This document shows positions 51,578-60,000 of a stretch of 64,000 nt of DNA, piece after piece. Positions within the stretch are counted from its first letter, which is position 1; each line of letters begins with the position of its first letter. A model generated the notes under the pieces. That model was not told the origin of the DNA, ran no database searches, and saw only the letters and a list, made by a program, of their open reading frames with translations. Source of the stretch: Anaerotignum faecicola (GTDB lineage: Bacteria; Bacillota; Clostridia; Lachnospirales; Anaerotignaceae); assembly GCF_003865035.1 (NCBI RefSeq), contig NZ_BHVZ01000014.1, positions 396,001 through 460,000 on the forward strand. The letters run 5' to 3'. Made by a program: the position numbers and the translations under genes.

Positions 51578-52888
51578 TTATTTCTGCTTTTCCTTTCCGA
51601 AAAAGATGAACAGAAGAGAGCTGATGAGCAGCATATAAGGATAGAACAGCTTCGGCATGATTTCAAATGCGTTGACGGTTTCGCCCAGACCGGATGCGGC
51701 GGCAATGGCAACGAGCATCTGTGCGCCGTAGGGCAGGATACCCTGAAATACACAGGAGAAGGTATCCAGAATGGAGGCAGCTTTTCTGCTGCTGATGCCG
51801 TAGTCCTTGGACATTTCCTTTGCGATGGGGTTTGCCATAACGATGGCAACGGTATTATTTGCGGTTGCGATATCCATAAGCCCGACCAATAAGCCCATGC
51901 CGAGCAGACCGCCCCTTCTGCCCTTAAAGACCTGCTTAATCCAATGCAGGAGAGCGGCAAAGCCGCCGTATTCCTTAATGAGTGCGCAGATAGCGGCAAC
52001 CAGAATTGCAACCATGCTGGTTTCAAACATCCCTGCGGCACCGGTGCCCATATTGCCAAGCAAATCGGTTGGCGTAATCATGCCGGTTGCAATCATGATA
52101 ACAGAGCCGCTGATGACACCGATAATCAGTACAAGGAACACATTCAGTCCAACGATGCCGCCAATCAGTACCAGAATATAGGGAATGGTCTGAATCAGGT
52201 TATATTTTTCCGCAACAAAGCCGCCATTATAGCTTTTTACGGAAAGAACAAAGATAATGATTACGCTGACAATCGCCGCAGGCAGGGCGATAAAGAAATT
52301 TTCCTTAAATTTATCTGTCATTTTACAGCCCTGTCCGTTGCAGGCAGCAATGGTTGTATCCGAAATAAAGGACAGGTTATCCCCGAACATTGCACCGCTC
52401 ATGACAGAAGCAATGCAAAGAGGCACGGAAAAGCCGGATGCCTTTGCAACAGCAATGCCGATGGGGACAATCAGCGTAATTGTGCCGACAGAGGTGCCCA
52501 TGGCGAGCGATACAAGACAGCTGACGATGAAAAGCACCGCAACCGCGAACTGTGGTGGAATCAGAGAGAGAATGAAGTAGGCAACGCTGTTTGCGGAGGA
52601 TCTGCCGACAACGCCGACAAAAATCCCTGCCAGCATGAAGATGAGAATCATCGTGATAATATTCGGGTCGCTGATGCCGGTGCCCATAACGGCAAGCTTA
52701 TCATTGAGCTGCAGGGAACGGTTTTGCAGACAGGCAACAAGCAGGGCAATCAGAAATATGACAACAACAGGGATTTTGTAAAAGCCCATTTCGATGCGCA
52801 GGCCATATTCAAACAATATGCCAAGACCTAAATATAAAACAACAAATACGAATATGGGAAGCAATGCCTTCCCGTTTCTCTTTTCCAT
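51578..52888 (-). CDS. NhaC-type Na+/H+ antiporter family protein
   Basis: A 436-residue transporter with about eleven membrane helices. The conserved NhaC-family core SGAMFGDNLSFISDTTIAA, the preceding ASVM and GTSVGTITLIVPIG segments, and ATANNTVAIVMANPIAKEMS in the second half support this. The ion or substrate (Na+/H+, or malate-lactate type exchange as in MleN) is not certain. The ATG at 52888 follows GGAAAGGAAG; the ATG at 52906 has no ribosome site. Upstream is a 10-codon leader ORF with a better ribosome site. The gene faces the ABC-F gene end to end. Confidence 0.88.
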   Translation of the reverse strand: MEKRNGKALLPIFVFVVLYLGLGILFEYGLRIEMGFYKIPVVVIFLIALLVACLQNRSLQLNDKLAVMGTGISDPNIITMILIFMLAGIFVGVVGRSSANSVAYFILSLIPPQFAVAVLFIVSCLVSLAMGTSVGTITLIVPIGIAVAKASGFSVPLCIASVMSGAMFGDNLSFISDTTIAACNGQGCKMTDKFKENFFIALPAAIVSVIIIFVLSVKSYNGGFVAEKYNLIQTIPYILVLIGGIVGLNVFLVLIIGVISGSVIMIATGMITPTDLLGNMGTGAAGMFETSMVAILVAAICALIKEYGGFAALLHWIKQVFKGRRGGLLGMGLLVGLMDIATANNTVAIVMANPIAKEMSKDYGISSRKAASILDTFSCVFQGILPYGAQMLVAIAAASGLGETVNAFEIMPKLFYPYMLLISSLLFIFFGKEKQK

Positions 52889-52946
52889 TTTCTTCTTCCT
52901 TTCCATACGATAAAACTACTAAGTTTTTGATTGAGATTCCATTTTT

Positions 52947-52979
52947 TTACAGCAATCTGCATGATACATTCATAGGCAT
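52947..52979 (-). CDS. Possible 10-codon leader peptide upstream of the antiporter gene
   Basis: On the minus strand AAAGGAGCGGGAA is followed by ATG and ten codons (MPMNVSCRLL) to TAA. The ribosome site is stronger than that of the antiporter gene 58 bases later. It could be a regulatory upstream ORF; the codons show no obvious amino acid bias. Confidence 0.35.
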   Translation of the reverse strand: MPMNVSCRLL

Positions 52980-53078
52980 TTCCCGCTCCTTTGAAAAATC
53001 TGTTGTATAACATCCTTTATATCCTAACATATTTTTTTGTTTGCTACAAGGATTGGGTTTTGTACAAAGGAGTTTTTG

Positions 53079-53107
53079 TTGCAAAAAAGTCACTTTTATA
53101 GTAAACT
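53079..53107 (+). promoter_or_regulatory. Promoter of the CNNM/CorC gene
   Basis: TTGCAA (53079-53084), 17 bases, TAAACT (53102-53107). Confidence 0.7.
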
Positions 53108-53137
53108 ATTCAGATATATAGAAAACATTTGAGAGAT

Positions 53138-54397
53138 ATGGAGAGTGATGACCGTATGGACGGCAGTCCAGTGTTAATTGGCTTATTGATTTTTTTGGTA
53201 TGTTGTTCTGCGTTTTTTTCCGCATCGGAAACGGCGCTGACTTCCCTGAGCAGGATTCGTCTGCGGAATATGGTGGAGGAAAATGTAAAAAATGCGGATT
53301 TGATTATGCGTCTGCTGGAAGACCCGAACCGCTTGCTGAGTTCCATTTTGGTTGGGAATAACTTAGTAAACAACGGCGCGTCTGCCCTGACAACCACATT
53401 GGCAATTCAGATTTTCCGCGGCAATTCCGGCGGAGCGGGGATTGCGACCATTGTGATTACCGTTATCATTCTGATTTTCGGGGAAATTACTCCTAAGACG
53501 ATTGCGGCGCAGAAGGCGGAAAAGGTTGCTCTTGCAGTGGTAAAGATTATTTCCTTCTGTGTGCTGGTGTTCCGCCCTGTGGTTGCAGTGCTGAATGTGG
53601 TGACAGGCGGTTTGATTCGTCTTCTGGGATGTAATCCGAATGAAAAAGCACCGCTGATTACAGAGGCAGAGCTGAAAACCATGGTCAATGTCAGCCATGA
53701 AGAGGGCGTGCTGGAGCTAGACGAAAGAAAAATGATTAACAACGTGTTCGATTTCGGGGATTCCAAGGCGAAGGATGTTATGACTCCCAGAACGGATATC
53801 GTTGCGGTTCCGTTGGATGTGACCTATGGGGAATATGTCCGTCAGGTGCAGGAGGAGGGCTTTTCCCGTATGCCTGTTTATGGTGAGGACTTGGATGATA
53901 TTGTCGGTATTCTGTATGTCAAGGATATTTTCTATCTGGATGAAGCGACCTTCTCGGCAGAAAAATATATGCGAGAGCCATTTTTCACCTACGAAAGCAA
54001 GCCTCTGGATGAGCTGCTGGCGGAGCTGAAAAACAGCCGTCTGGCGGTTGCAATCGTTCTGGATGAATATGGCGGCACATCCGGTATGATTACAACAGAG
54101 GACATTGTTGAGGAAATTGTCGGAGAAATCGGAGACGAATACGATGATGAGGAAGATGAAATCGAGGTCATCAAGGATAACGAATTTGTGGTGGACGGCA
54201 GCACCCGTCTGGAGGATTTCAACGAAATTGTCGGTACTGAGCTGGAAAGCGAGGAAGTGGATACCATTGCAGGGTATATTCTTCAGCTTTTAGGGAATTT
54301 TCCGAAAAACGGCGAGGTGATTGAGACGGATGGACTGCGGATTGTGGTTGAGGAAATGGATAAGAATCGTATTGAAAAGGTTCGTGTTTATAAATAA
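53138..54397 (+). CDS. CNNM/CorC (HlyC) family membrane protein with CBS domains
   Basis: About 419 residues. An N-terminal CNNM/DUF21 membrane domain includes SAFFSASETALTSLSRIRLRNM and IILIFGEITPKTIAAQKAEKVA. Two CBS domains follow (VMTPRTDIVAVPLDVTYGEYVRQ; LAVAIVLDEYGGTSGMITTEDIVEEIVGEI), then a CorC_HlyC C-terminal domain (STRLEDFNEIVGTELESEE). Members export Mg2+ (MpfA-type) or act in divalent cation resistance. The start is ambiguous between ATG 53138 and ATG 53156 (GGAG 12 bases upstream). It ends in an intergenic stretch with hairpins. Confidence 0.9.
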   Translation: MESDDRMDGSPVLIGLLIFLVCCSAFFSASETALTSLSRIRLRNMVEENVKNADLIMRLLEDPNRLLSSILVGNNLVNNGASALTTTLAIQIFRGNSGGAGIATIVITVIILIFGEITPKTIAAQKAEKVALAVVKIISFCVLVFRPVVAVLNVVTGGLIRLLGCNPNEKAPLITEAELKTMVNVSHEEGVLELDERKMINNVFDFGDSKAKDVMTPRTDIVAVPLDVTYGEYVRQVQEEGFSRMPVYGEDLDDIVGILYVKDIFYLDEATFSAEKYMREPFFTYESKPLDELLAELKNSRLAVAIVLDEYGGTSGMITTEDIVEEIVGEIGDEYDDEEDEIEVIKDNEFVVDGSTRLEDFNEIVGTELESEEVDTIAGYILQLLGNFPKNGEVIETDGLRIVVEEMDKNRIEKVRVYK

Positions 54398-54719
54398 AAA
54401 GGAAATGGGGTATCTCCGTTGAGTGGCACCCCGAAGGGATAGACAAATATTTTTCAGCAAAACAATTCAAGCAACCGAAAGGGCTTATTGTCTGTATATT
54501 GCAGACGATAGGCCCTTAAATTTTGCCTTTATTCGGCTTATTCTGCGGCGGTGATGCGTCTCCTCCGGCATTGCCGGTATTGTCGGTTTCTTAAATTCCG
54601 ATGCAGTATCGTTTGCCTGGCAGCTTTTTTGAGATAGGAAAACACCCCACCTGTGAAACAGTATACTGTCTAACAAATGGGGTGTCTGTAATAGATCTCT
54701 CAGCTTTTTTTGTATAACA
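54398..54719. other. Intergenic region with two large hairpins, no confident gene
   Basis: An AAGGGC..GCCCTT hairpin (about 54478-54507) lies after the CorC gene and probably ends it. A 44-bp imperfect palindrome at 54642-54685 has ends ACACCCCA/TGGGGTGT and a perfect 12-bp centre ACAGTATACTGT. Read on the minus strand it is followed by TTTT and may terminate nadE. It is bracketed by direct repeats CAGCTTTTTT (54621-54630, 54701-54710). A frame at 54485-54823 on the minus strand overlaps nadE and is not supported. Confidence 0.55.
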
Positions 54720-56657
54720 TTACAGCTTTTCGACCTCGTCCATCCAAATGCGGCTGACTGCATCGGTAGGCATTCTCCAGTCGCTTCTGGGAGACAGGCA
54801 CAATGCCCCGACCTTCGGGCCATCGGGCAGACAAGAACGCTTGAACTGCTGGATAAAGAAACGGCGGTAGAAATTCTTGAGCCATTTCAGAAGGGTTGCT
54901 CTGTCATATTCACCGGCAAAGGCTTTTTCTGCAAGGAAGAGAATCTTTGCAGGATGATATCCGAAGCGGATAATCTGATAAAGGAAGAAATCGTGCAGCT
55001 CATAGGGGCCGACCAAATCCTCGGTTTTCTGATTGATTTTCCCGTTTTCATCCGGCGGCAGCAGCTCGGGGCTGACAGGGGTATCCAGTACATCCAACAG
55101 AGCGGCGGATGCCTCTGCGTCTACCTCGCCGTTTGTTGCGACCCATTTTACCAGAACACGCACCAGTGTTTTAGGGATGCCGCCATTGACACCATACATG
55201 GACATGTGGTCGCCGTTATAGGTTGCCCAACCCAAAGCCAGCTCGGATAAATCGCCTGTACCAACAACCAGACCATTGTATTTATTTGCCAGATCCATCA
55301 GAATCTGGGTGCGTTCACGCGCCTGTGCGTTTTCATAAGTAACATTATGCAGGCTGATATCATGGTCGATATCCTTGAAATGCTGAATGACAGCATCGCG
55401 GATAGGAATTTCCTTCATGGTGATGCCAAGACAACGCATCAGCGTCAGGGCGTTTTGATAGGTTCTGTCCGTTGTGCCGAAGCCGGGCATGGTTACGCCG
55501 ATGACATGGGTGCGGTCAATGCCGAGATAATCACAGGCTTTTGCACAGACCAGCAGTGCCAGCGTGGAATCCAGACCGCCGGAAATGCCAATCACCAGAG
55601 AATCGGCATGGGTATGCTCCATACGTCTTGCAAGACCTGTTGTCTGGATGGCGAAAATATTTTTGCAGCGTGCATCCAGCTTTGTGGTTGGGGTGAAGGG
55701 GACATTGGACAGGGGTCTGCTCCAGTTGTCCAGTGTGGTGTCCTCTGCCATATCGAAGAAAATCTGGCGATAGAATTTTTGTGCCTCTGCTTTTTGCAGA
55801 TGGGTCATGAAAGTGGTGTGCTTTCTGCGCTCGCTCATCAGCATTTCTACGTCGATATCGGCATAAACAAACTGGCTTTCGCGAGAGAAGGACTCTGTTT
55901 CCGCGAAAAGCGTACCGTTTTCGTAAATCATGCTGTGTCCGCTGAATACAGCGTCCTGTGTGGATTCGCCTGTGCCTGCGGAGGTGTATACATAAGCGGA
56001 CAGGCAGCGCGCGGACTGCTGAGACACCAGCTGACGGCGATAGCCGGGCTTGGAGGCAAGCTCATTGCTTGCGGAAAGATTCAGCAGCAGCGTTGCGCCG
56101 TACAGGCTCAGATAGGAACTGGGGGGAATGGGTACCCAGAGGTCTTCGCAGATTTCTACGCCGATTTTCAGTGCAGGGAAATCTGCAGCGGCGAAAATCA
56201 GGTCTGCGCCGATGGGAACATTCTGCCCTGCATAAGTAATTTCTTCCGTCAAAAGGTCATCCGCAGAGGCAAACCAGCGTTCTTCATAAAATTCGCTATA
56301 GTTGGGGATATGTGTTTTGGGAACGATACCCAGAAGCTTACCCTTGTAGAGGGCAACAGCGCAGTTGAACATCTGATTATCCACAGCGATGGGCGCACCA
56401 ATCAGGAGGAAGATATTCAGTGCTTCTGTTGCTTCTGCAATCTCCTGAATTGCCTGCTCGGCGGCGTGCAGAAGCGGTGTTTGAAAGAACAAATCCGCAC
56501 AGGTATAGCCTGTAACGGAAAGCTCGGGGAAGGACAGCACGCGCACCTGCTTTGCGGCGGCTGCCTCCACCAGCTTCAAGATTTCCTCTTTATTATAGAC
56601 ACAATCGGCAACCCGCAGCTTTGGTACAGCGGAACCGACCTTTACATAACCATACAT
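54720..56657 (-). CDS. nadE: Glutamine-dependent NAD+ synthetase
   Basis: Amidates nicotinate adenine dinucleotide to NAD+, the last step of the pathway fed by pncB. The 645-residue protein has an N-terminal nitrilase-type glutaminase with Glu in SFPELSVTGYTC, Lys in VPKTHIPNYSEF and Cys in IGVEICEDLWVP. The C-terminal synthetase has the PP-loop GISGGLDSTLALLV and TGDLSELALGWATYNGDHMSMY. Start: AAGGAGAGATGAAAGT before the ATG. Only 14 bases separate it from lexA upstream, so it is probably transcribed from the LexA-controlled promoter. Confidence 0.97.
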   Translation of the reverse strand: MYGYVKVGSAVPKLRVADCVYNKEEILKLVEAAAAKQVRVLSFPELSVTGYTCADLFFQTPLLHAAEQAIQEIAEATEALNIFLLIGAPIAVDNQMFNCAVALYKGKLLGIVPKTHIPNYSEFYEERWFASADDLLTEEITYAGQNVPIGADLIFAAADFPALKIGVEICEDLWVPIPPSSYLSLYGATLLLNLSASNELASKPGYRRQLVSQQSARCLSAYVYTSAGTGESTQDAVFSGHSMIYENGTLFAETESFSRESQFVYADIDVEMLMSERRKHTTFMTHLQKAEAQKFYRQIFFDMAEDTTLDNWSRPLSNVPFTPTTKLDARCKNIFAIQTTGLARRMEHTHADSLVIGISGGLDSTLALLVCAKACDYLGIDRTHVIGVTMPGFGTTDRTYQNALTLMRCLGITMKEIPIRDAVIQHFKDIDHDISLHNVTYENAQARERTQILMDLANKYNGLVVGTGDLSELALGWATYNGDHMSMYGVNGGIPKTLVRVLVKWVATNGEVDAEASAALLDVLDTPVSPELLPPDENGKINQKTEDLVGPYELHDFFLYQIIRFGYHPAKILFLAEKAFAGEYDRATLLKWLKNFYRRFFIQQFKRSCLPDGPKVGALCLSPRSDWRMPTDAVSRIWMDEVEKL

Positions 56658-56671
56658 ACTTTCATCTCTCC

Positions 56672-57280
56672 TTAGAATTTTCTGAACAGACCGATGACCT
56701 TGCCCAAAATGGCAACGTCCTTTACGATAATGGGTGACATAGAGGGATTTTCCGGCTGCAGGCGGATGAAATCCTTTTCCTTATAGAAGGTTTTGACGGT
56801 TGCAAAATCCTCGATTAAGGCAACGACGATATCGCCGTTATTGGCATCCTGCTGCTGGCGGACCAGAATCAGATCCTTATCAAAAATGCCTGCTTCAATC
56901 ATGCTTTCCCCCTTGACACGAAGCATAAACACGGTGTCATTGTGAATATAATCCACGGGAATCGGGAAGGTATCCTCGATATTTTCCACGGCAAGAATCG
57001 GGATGCCGGCGGTGATATTGCCGACAATCGGCACATTCACAAATTCACGCTGGGGTGCATCAAAGTCGGAATCCAGAATTTCAATGGCTCTGGGCTTGGT
57101 TGGGTCGCGGCGAATCAGCCCCTTCTTTTCCAGACGGGACAGATGCCCATGCACCGTTGAGGTGGACTTCAGCCCAACGGCATCACAGATTTCCCGTACC
57201 GAAGGGGGATAGCCCTTTTCCCGCACTTCTGCTTTCATATATTCCAGAATTTGTCTTTGCTTTGCGGACAGCTCACTCAT
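56672..57280 (-). CDS. lexA: LexA repressor
   Basis: SOS repressor and self-cleaving protease. The 202-residue protein has the winged helix [44 protein letters not shown]. The Ala-Gly cleavage bond is in [11 protein letters not shown]. Catalytic Ser is in [13 protein letters not shown] and Lys in [11 protein letters not shown]. The ATG at 57280 follows AAGGAGTG; a longer frame to 57325 lacks a ribosome site. Divergent from the yneA-like gene across three LexA boxes, and upstream of nadE in the same direction. Confidence 0.98.
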   Translation of the reverse strand: MSELSAKQRQILEYMKAEVREKGYPPSVREICDAVGLKSTSTVHGHLSRLEKKGLIRRDPTKPRAIEILDSDFDAPQREFVNVPIVGNITAGIPILAVENIEDTFPIPVDYIHNDTVFMLRVKGESMIEAGIFDKDLILVRQQQDANNGDIVVALIEDFATVKTFYKEKDFIRLQPENPSMSPIIVKDVAILGKVIGLFRKF

Positions 57281-57396
57281 ATACTCACTCCTTATGATTG
57301 TATCCAAATAGATGGGAATTATCAAGTCGATGGCAGAAATATCCTGCCGAGAAACGGAAATCGCCGGAGTTTCGGTAATTCCCGATGTTGCTTTTC

Positions 57397-57436
57397 ATTA
57401 TAGCATGGAATTAATACAAAATCAAACCTATGTTCG
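57397..57436 (-). promoter_or_regulatory. lexA promoter with LexA box
   Basis: On the minus strand TTGATT (57425-57420), 17 bases, TATAAT (57402-57397) with TGC before the -10. The LexA box CGAACATAGGTTTG (57436-57423) overlaps the -35 box, so LexA should repress its own gene. Confidence 0.85.
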
Positions 57437-57455
57437 CAAAAAATGCAAAAAAGTG

Positions 57456-57510
57456 TTGACAAGGAATAGATGTTCGTGTAATATACAAGCATAAAACGAA
57501 GAAATGTTCG
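57456..57510 (+). promoter_or_regulatory. yneA-like promoter with two LexA boxes
   Basis: TTGACA (57456-57461), 17 bases, TAATAT (57479-57484). A box GGAATAGATGTTCG fills the spacer (57463-57476) and a second, CGAAGAAATGTTCG, lies just downstream (57497-57510). Both match the CGAACRNRYGTTYC consensus closely on the right half. Confidence 0.8.
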
Positions 57511-57530
57511 GAATGAATGGGGGCGAAAGC

Positions 57531-57851
57531 ATGGAAAGAAGAACACAAAGAAGGGTCGTAAGAAAATCCAGAAAAATCAGAAAAAACGTATTTCTGCTGC
57601 TGACACTGGCGTTGATTCTCTGCCTGGGAACCTTTGCCATGGGCGCGCAGAAGGGAAGAGAAACAAAAACGTATTATGAGTCTGTGGAGATTCAGAGGGG
57701 CGATACGATTTGGGATATCGCGAAGGAATATAAAGCAGAGGGACAGAAAACCGAACAGATGGTTGATGCAATTTGTGAGGTGAACGGGCTAAAAACGGCG
57801 AACATACGGACGGGCGAAAATATCATCGTACCGGTGACGAGAGAAATATAA
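57531..57851 (+). CDS. SOS-controlled LysM membrane protein, YneA-like cell division suppressor
   Basis: A 106-residue protein with a basic N-terminus (RRTQRRVVRKSRKIRK), one transmembrane segment (NVFLLLTLALILCLGTFAM) and a C-terminal LysM domain (VEIQRGDTIWDIAKEY...NIRTGENIIVPV). This layout and the divergent position to lexA match YneA, which blocks septation during the SOS response in Bacillus. Function is inferred from architecture and context, since the proteins are short and diverge quickly. The ATG at 57531 has only a weak GGGGG site. Confidence 0.82.
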   Translation: MERRTQRRVVRKSRKIRKNVFLLLTLALILCLGTFAMGAQKGRETKTYYESVEIQRGDTIWDIAKEYKAEGQKTEQMVDAICEVNGLKTANIRTGENIIVPVTREI

Positions 57852-57869
57852 AAAAGGGAAACACAAAAT

Positions 57870-57906
57870 ACAGAAGGGAGATGAAGGAGCTTCATCTCCC
57901 TTCTGT
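57870..57906. other. 17-bp perfect stem-loop without T-run
   Basis: ACAGAAGGGAGATGAAG (57870-57886), loop GAG, exact complement 57890-57906. No T-tract follows on either side, so it is not a classical terminator. It may act as a 3' stabiliser, protein site or bidirectional stop. Confidence 0.6.
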
Positions 57907-58063
57907 AAATGGGGATAATTCTTAAGAAAATCTTACAGTTTTTAAAATCCGTTGCAAGCGAATTACTTTTTATGATACTATAAAGTCAAGAAGGGCATAT
58001 TTGCTCCATGCGAATATACTTTGCCTAGACAGGGTAAAAAACTGCATAAAGGAGGTTGAAGAA

Positions 58064-58528
58064 ATGTTTCCATGGATTGTTGTTTTGGCGGTTCTCGGTT
58101 TAGTGATGATTTTTGCAGAGATTCTAATGCCGGGGTTTGGTCTGTTTGGCATTTTGGGTACAATCTCCCTTTTCGGTTCGCTTGCGCTGACGTTTAAGAT
58201 TTACGGATTGATTCTATTTTTAATCATGCTGGTTGCAGTTGTGGTTGTATTTTTTGCAATGGTATTTCTGGCAAAGCAAAGTGGACTGTACAATAAGATT
58301 GTATTAAAGGATAAGCAGGAAGCGAAGGACTTTGATGAAAATGCTCTGCAGGGACTGCTGGGACAGACAGGTGTGACACATTCGACGCTGCGTCCCTTTG
58401 GCGTGGCAGAGATTGACGGGAAGATGATCGATGTCTGTTCGCAGGGTGATTTTATTGACAGAGACGAAAAGGTGCAGGTTGTGCAAATCACGGGGAAAAC
58501 TGTGATTGTAAAGGTATGCGAAGCATAA
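58064..58528 (+). CDS. NfeD-like membrane protein
   Basis: A 154-residue membrane protein with an N-terminal membrane region (WIVVLAVLGLVMIFAEILMPGFGLFGILG, then LILFLIMLVAVVVVFFAMVFL) and a C-terminal OB-fold NfeD domain (GLLGQTGVTHSTLRPFGVAEIDGKMIDVCSQGDFID). Such proteins partner flotillins, and floA follows 15 bases later. The ATG at 58064 follows AAAGGAGGTTG. The promoter is probably TTGCAA near 57952 with a GATACT-like -10. Confidence 0.9.
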   Translation: MFPWIVVLAVLGLVMIFAEILMPGFGLFGILGTISLFGSLALTFKIYGLILFLIMLVAVVVVFFAMVFLAKQSGLYNKIVLKDKQEAKDFDENALQGLLGQTGVTHSTLRPFGVAEIDGKMIDVCSQGDFIDRDEKVQVVQITGKTVIVKVCEA

Positions 58529-58543
58529 AAGGAGGCGTATGAG

Positions 58544-59554
58544 ATGTTTGAAATTTTTGGTTTTATTATTCCGCTGATTGTCATTCTGGTGATAGTGGGG
58601 ATTTTCCTGAGCTTTGTTCCCCTGGGGTTATGGATTTCCGCGGTTTCCGCAGGCGTTAGGGTAAATATTTTTTCGCTGGTCGGGATGCGTCTGCGTCGGG
58701 TGCGTGCGGATAAGATTATTCGTCCTTTGATTAAGGCGCAGAAGGCAGGGATGAATGTTAACGCAAATCAGCTGGAATCCCATCTGCTTTCCGGCGGTCG
58801 TGTGGATAACGTTGTAGATGCTTTGATTGCGGCGCACAGAGCAAATCTGGATCTTTCCTTTGAACGTGCGGCAGCGATTGATCTGGCAGGGCGGAATGTT
58901 TTTGAAGCTGTAAAAATGAGCGTCACGCCTAAGATTATCGAAACACCTTGGATTTCTGCCGTTGCGATTGATGGCATCGAGGTGAAGGTGATTGCGAAGG
59001 TAACAGTGAGAGCGAATCTGAGCAGACTGGTCGGCGGTGCAGGCGAAGAAACGATTATTGCCAGAGTTGGCGAGGGTATTGTTACAACGGTTGGTTCTTC
59101 TCAGAGTCATAAGAGCGTATTGGAAAACCCCGATCTGATTTCCAGAACAGTTTTGTCAAAGGGTCTGGATAACGGTACTGCATTTGAGATTCTGTCTATT
59201 GATATTGCAGATGTGGATATTGGCAGAAACATCGGCGCACACCTGCAGATTCAGCAGGCGGAAGCGGACAAGCAGATTGCACAGGCGAAGGCGGAAGAAC
59301 GCCGCGCGACGGCGATTGCCAAGGAGCAGGAAATGAGAGCGGAAGTGGAACACATGAAGGCAAAGGTTGTGGAAGCAGAAGCAGAGGTTCCTCGTGCGAT
59401 GGCAGAAGCACTGCGCAGCGGCAATCTGGGCGTGATGGATTATTATCGTATGCAGAATGTGCAGGCGGATACCGCGATGAAGAACAATGTCGGCAATACG
59501 GATTTGTCTAAGGTGTTCCATAAGGAGCAGTGCATCGAAACAAAAGACAATTAA
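58544..59554 (+). CDS. floA: Flotillin-like protein FloA
   Basis: Scaffold protein of functional membrane microdomains, affecting membrane fluidity and secretion. The 336-residue protein has an N-terminal hairpin-like membrane segment ([26 protein letters not shown]), a SPFH domain ([35 protein letters not shown]) and a Glu/Ala-rich coiled coil ([45 protein letters not shown]). Shine-Dalgarno AAAGGAGGCG. Operon with nfeD, ending at a terminator near 59573-59594. Confidence 0.96.
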   Translation: MFEIFGFIIPLIVILVIVGIFLSFVPLGLWISAVSAGVRVNIFSLVGMRLRRVRADKIIRPLIKAQKAGMNVNANQLESHLLSGGRVDNVVDALIAAHRANLDLSFERAAAIDLAGRNVFEAVKMSVTPKIIETPWISAVAIDGIEVKVIAKVTVRANLSRLVGGAGEETIIARVGEGIVTTVGSSQSHKSVLENPDLISRTVLSKGLDNGTAFEILSIDIADVDIGRNIGAHLQIQQAEADKQIAQAKAEERRATAIAKEQEMRAEVEHMKAKVVEAEAEVPRAMAEALRSGNLGVMDYYRMQNVQADTAMKNNVGNTDLSKVFHKEQCIETKDN

Positions 59555-59572
59555 AAATGAAATTTCGACAAG

Positions 59573-59594
59573 GAGAGGGGCAACCCTCTTTTTT
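59573..59594 (+). terminator. floA terminator
   Basis: GAGAGGG, short loop GCAA, CCCTCTT, followed by T-run. Confidence 0.7.
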
Positions 59595-59642
59595 GTTATA
59601 TAATAAAGAAGAAACAGAGAAAAAATCCTAATAAAAGGAAAA

Positions 59643-59672
59643 CGAATAAAATGAGAAAGACGAGACATACTA
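59643..59672 (+). promoter_or_regulatory. Forespore sigma-G-type promoter of the SASP gene
   Basis: CGAATA (59643-59648), 17 bases, CATACTA (59666-59672). The -10 is an exact match to the sigma-G consensus and the -35 matches five of six positions of TGAATA. Confidence 0.75.
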
Positions 59673-59726
59673 TGACTGCGAGAGATGCTCGCCGAGAAAA
59701 AAGAAGGATGACAGGAGGTCATAGTC

Positions 59727-59882
59727 ATGGACAAAAACAATAACAAAACAAACAAAACGGAAAAGAACAACCAGAAGGGCATGAACAGAACAGAATTTGC
59801 ACAGGAATACAGTATTGATACCGGCAAAAACGAAAAGACAAATAAAACCAATAAAACAAACAAGACAAATAAGTGTGACTAA
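59727..59882 (+). CDS. Probable gamma-type small acid-soluble spore protein
   Basis: A 51-codon gene. The product starts MDKNNNKTNKTEKNNQKG, contains NRTEFAQEYS and ends in repeats of KTNKTN. Asn/Lys/Thr richness and TEFAxE, the GPR cleavage motif of SASPs, point to a gamma-type SASP that stores amino acids in the spore and is degraded by the GPR protease encoded at 10 kb. Ribosome site ACAGGAGG lies 9 bases before the ATG. The sigma-G-like promoter upstream supports forespore expression. It was identified by motif and context, not by a search. Confidence 0.75.
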   Translation: MDKNNNKTNKTEKNNQKGMNRTEFAQEYSIDTGKNEKTNKTNKTNKTNKCD

Positions 59883-60000
59883 AAAAGGTTTTATTATGAA
59901 AAAGGCGGCTTTGATTCCAAGGGAAAAAGGGCTGCCTTTTCCTTTTTTTGAGGGGAAGGAAAAAATATCGAAAAAAGGTGAAAAAAGGTGAAAAAAGGTG
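59883..60000 (+). terminator. Probable SASP terminator and spacer before the rRNA promoters
   Basis: An imperfect hairpin AAAAGGCGGCT..GGGCTGCCTTTT at about 59900-59942 is followed by T-rich DNA. After it a GGTGAAAAAA unit repeats up to the first rRNA promoter. Confidence 0.5.

Noticed and set aside
54485..54823. 112-codon minus-strand frame at the end of nadE
   Set aside because: It overlaps the nadE 3' end in another frame and runs through two hairpins; its translation shows no recognisable domain.
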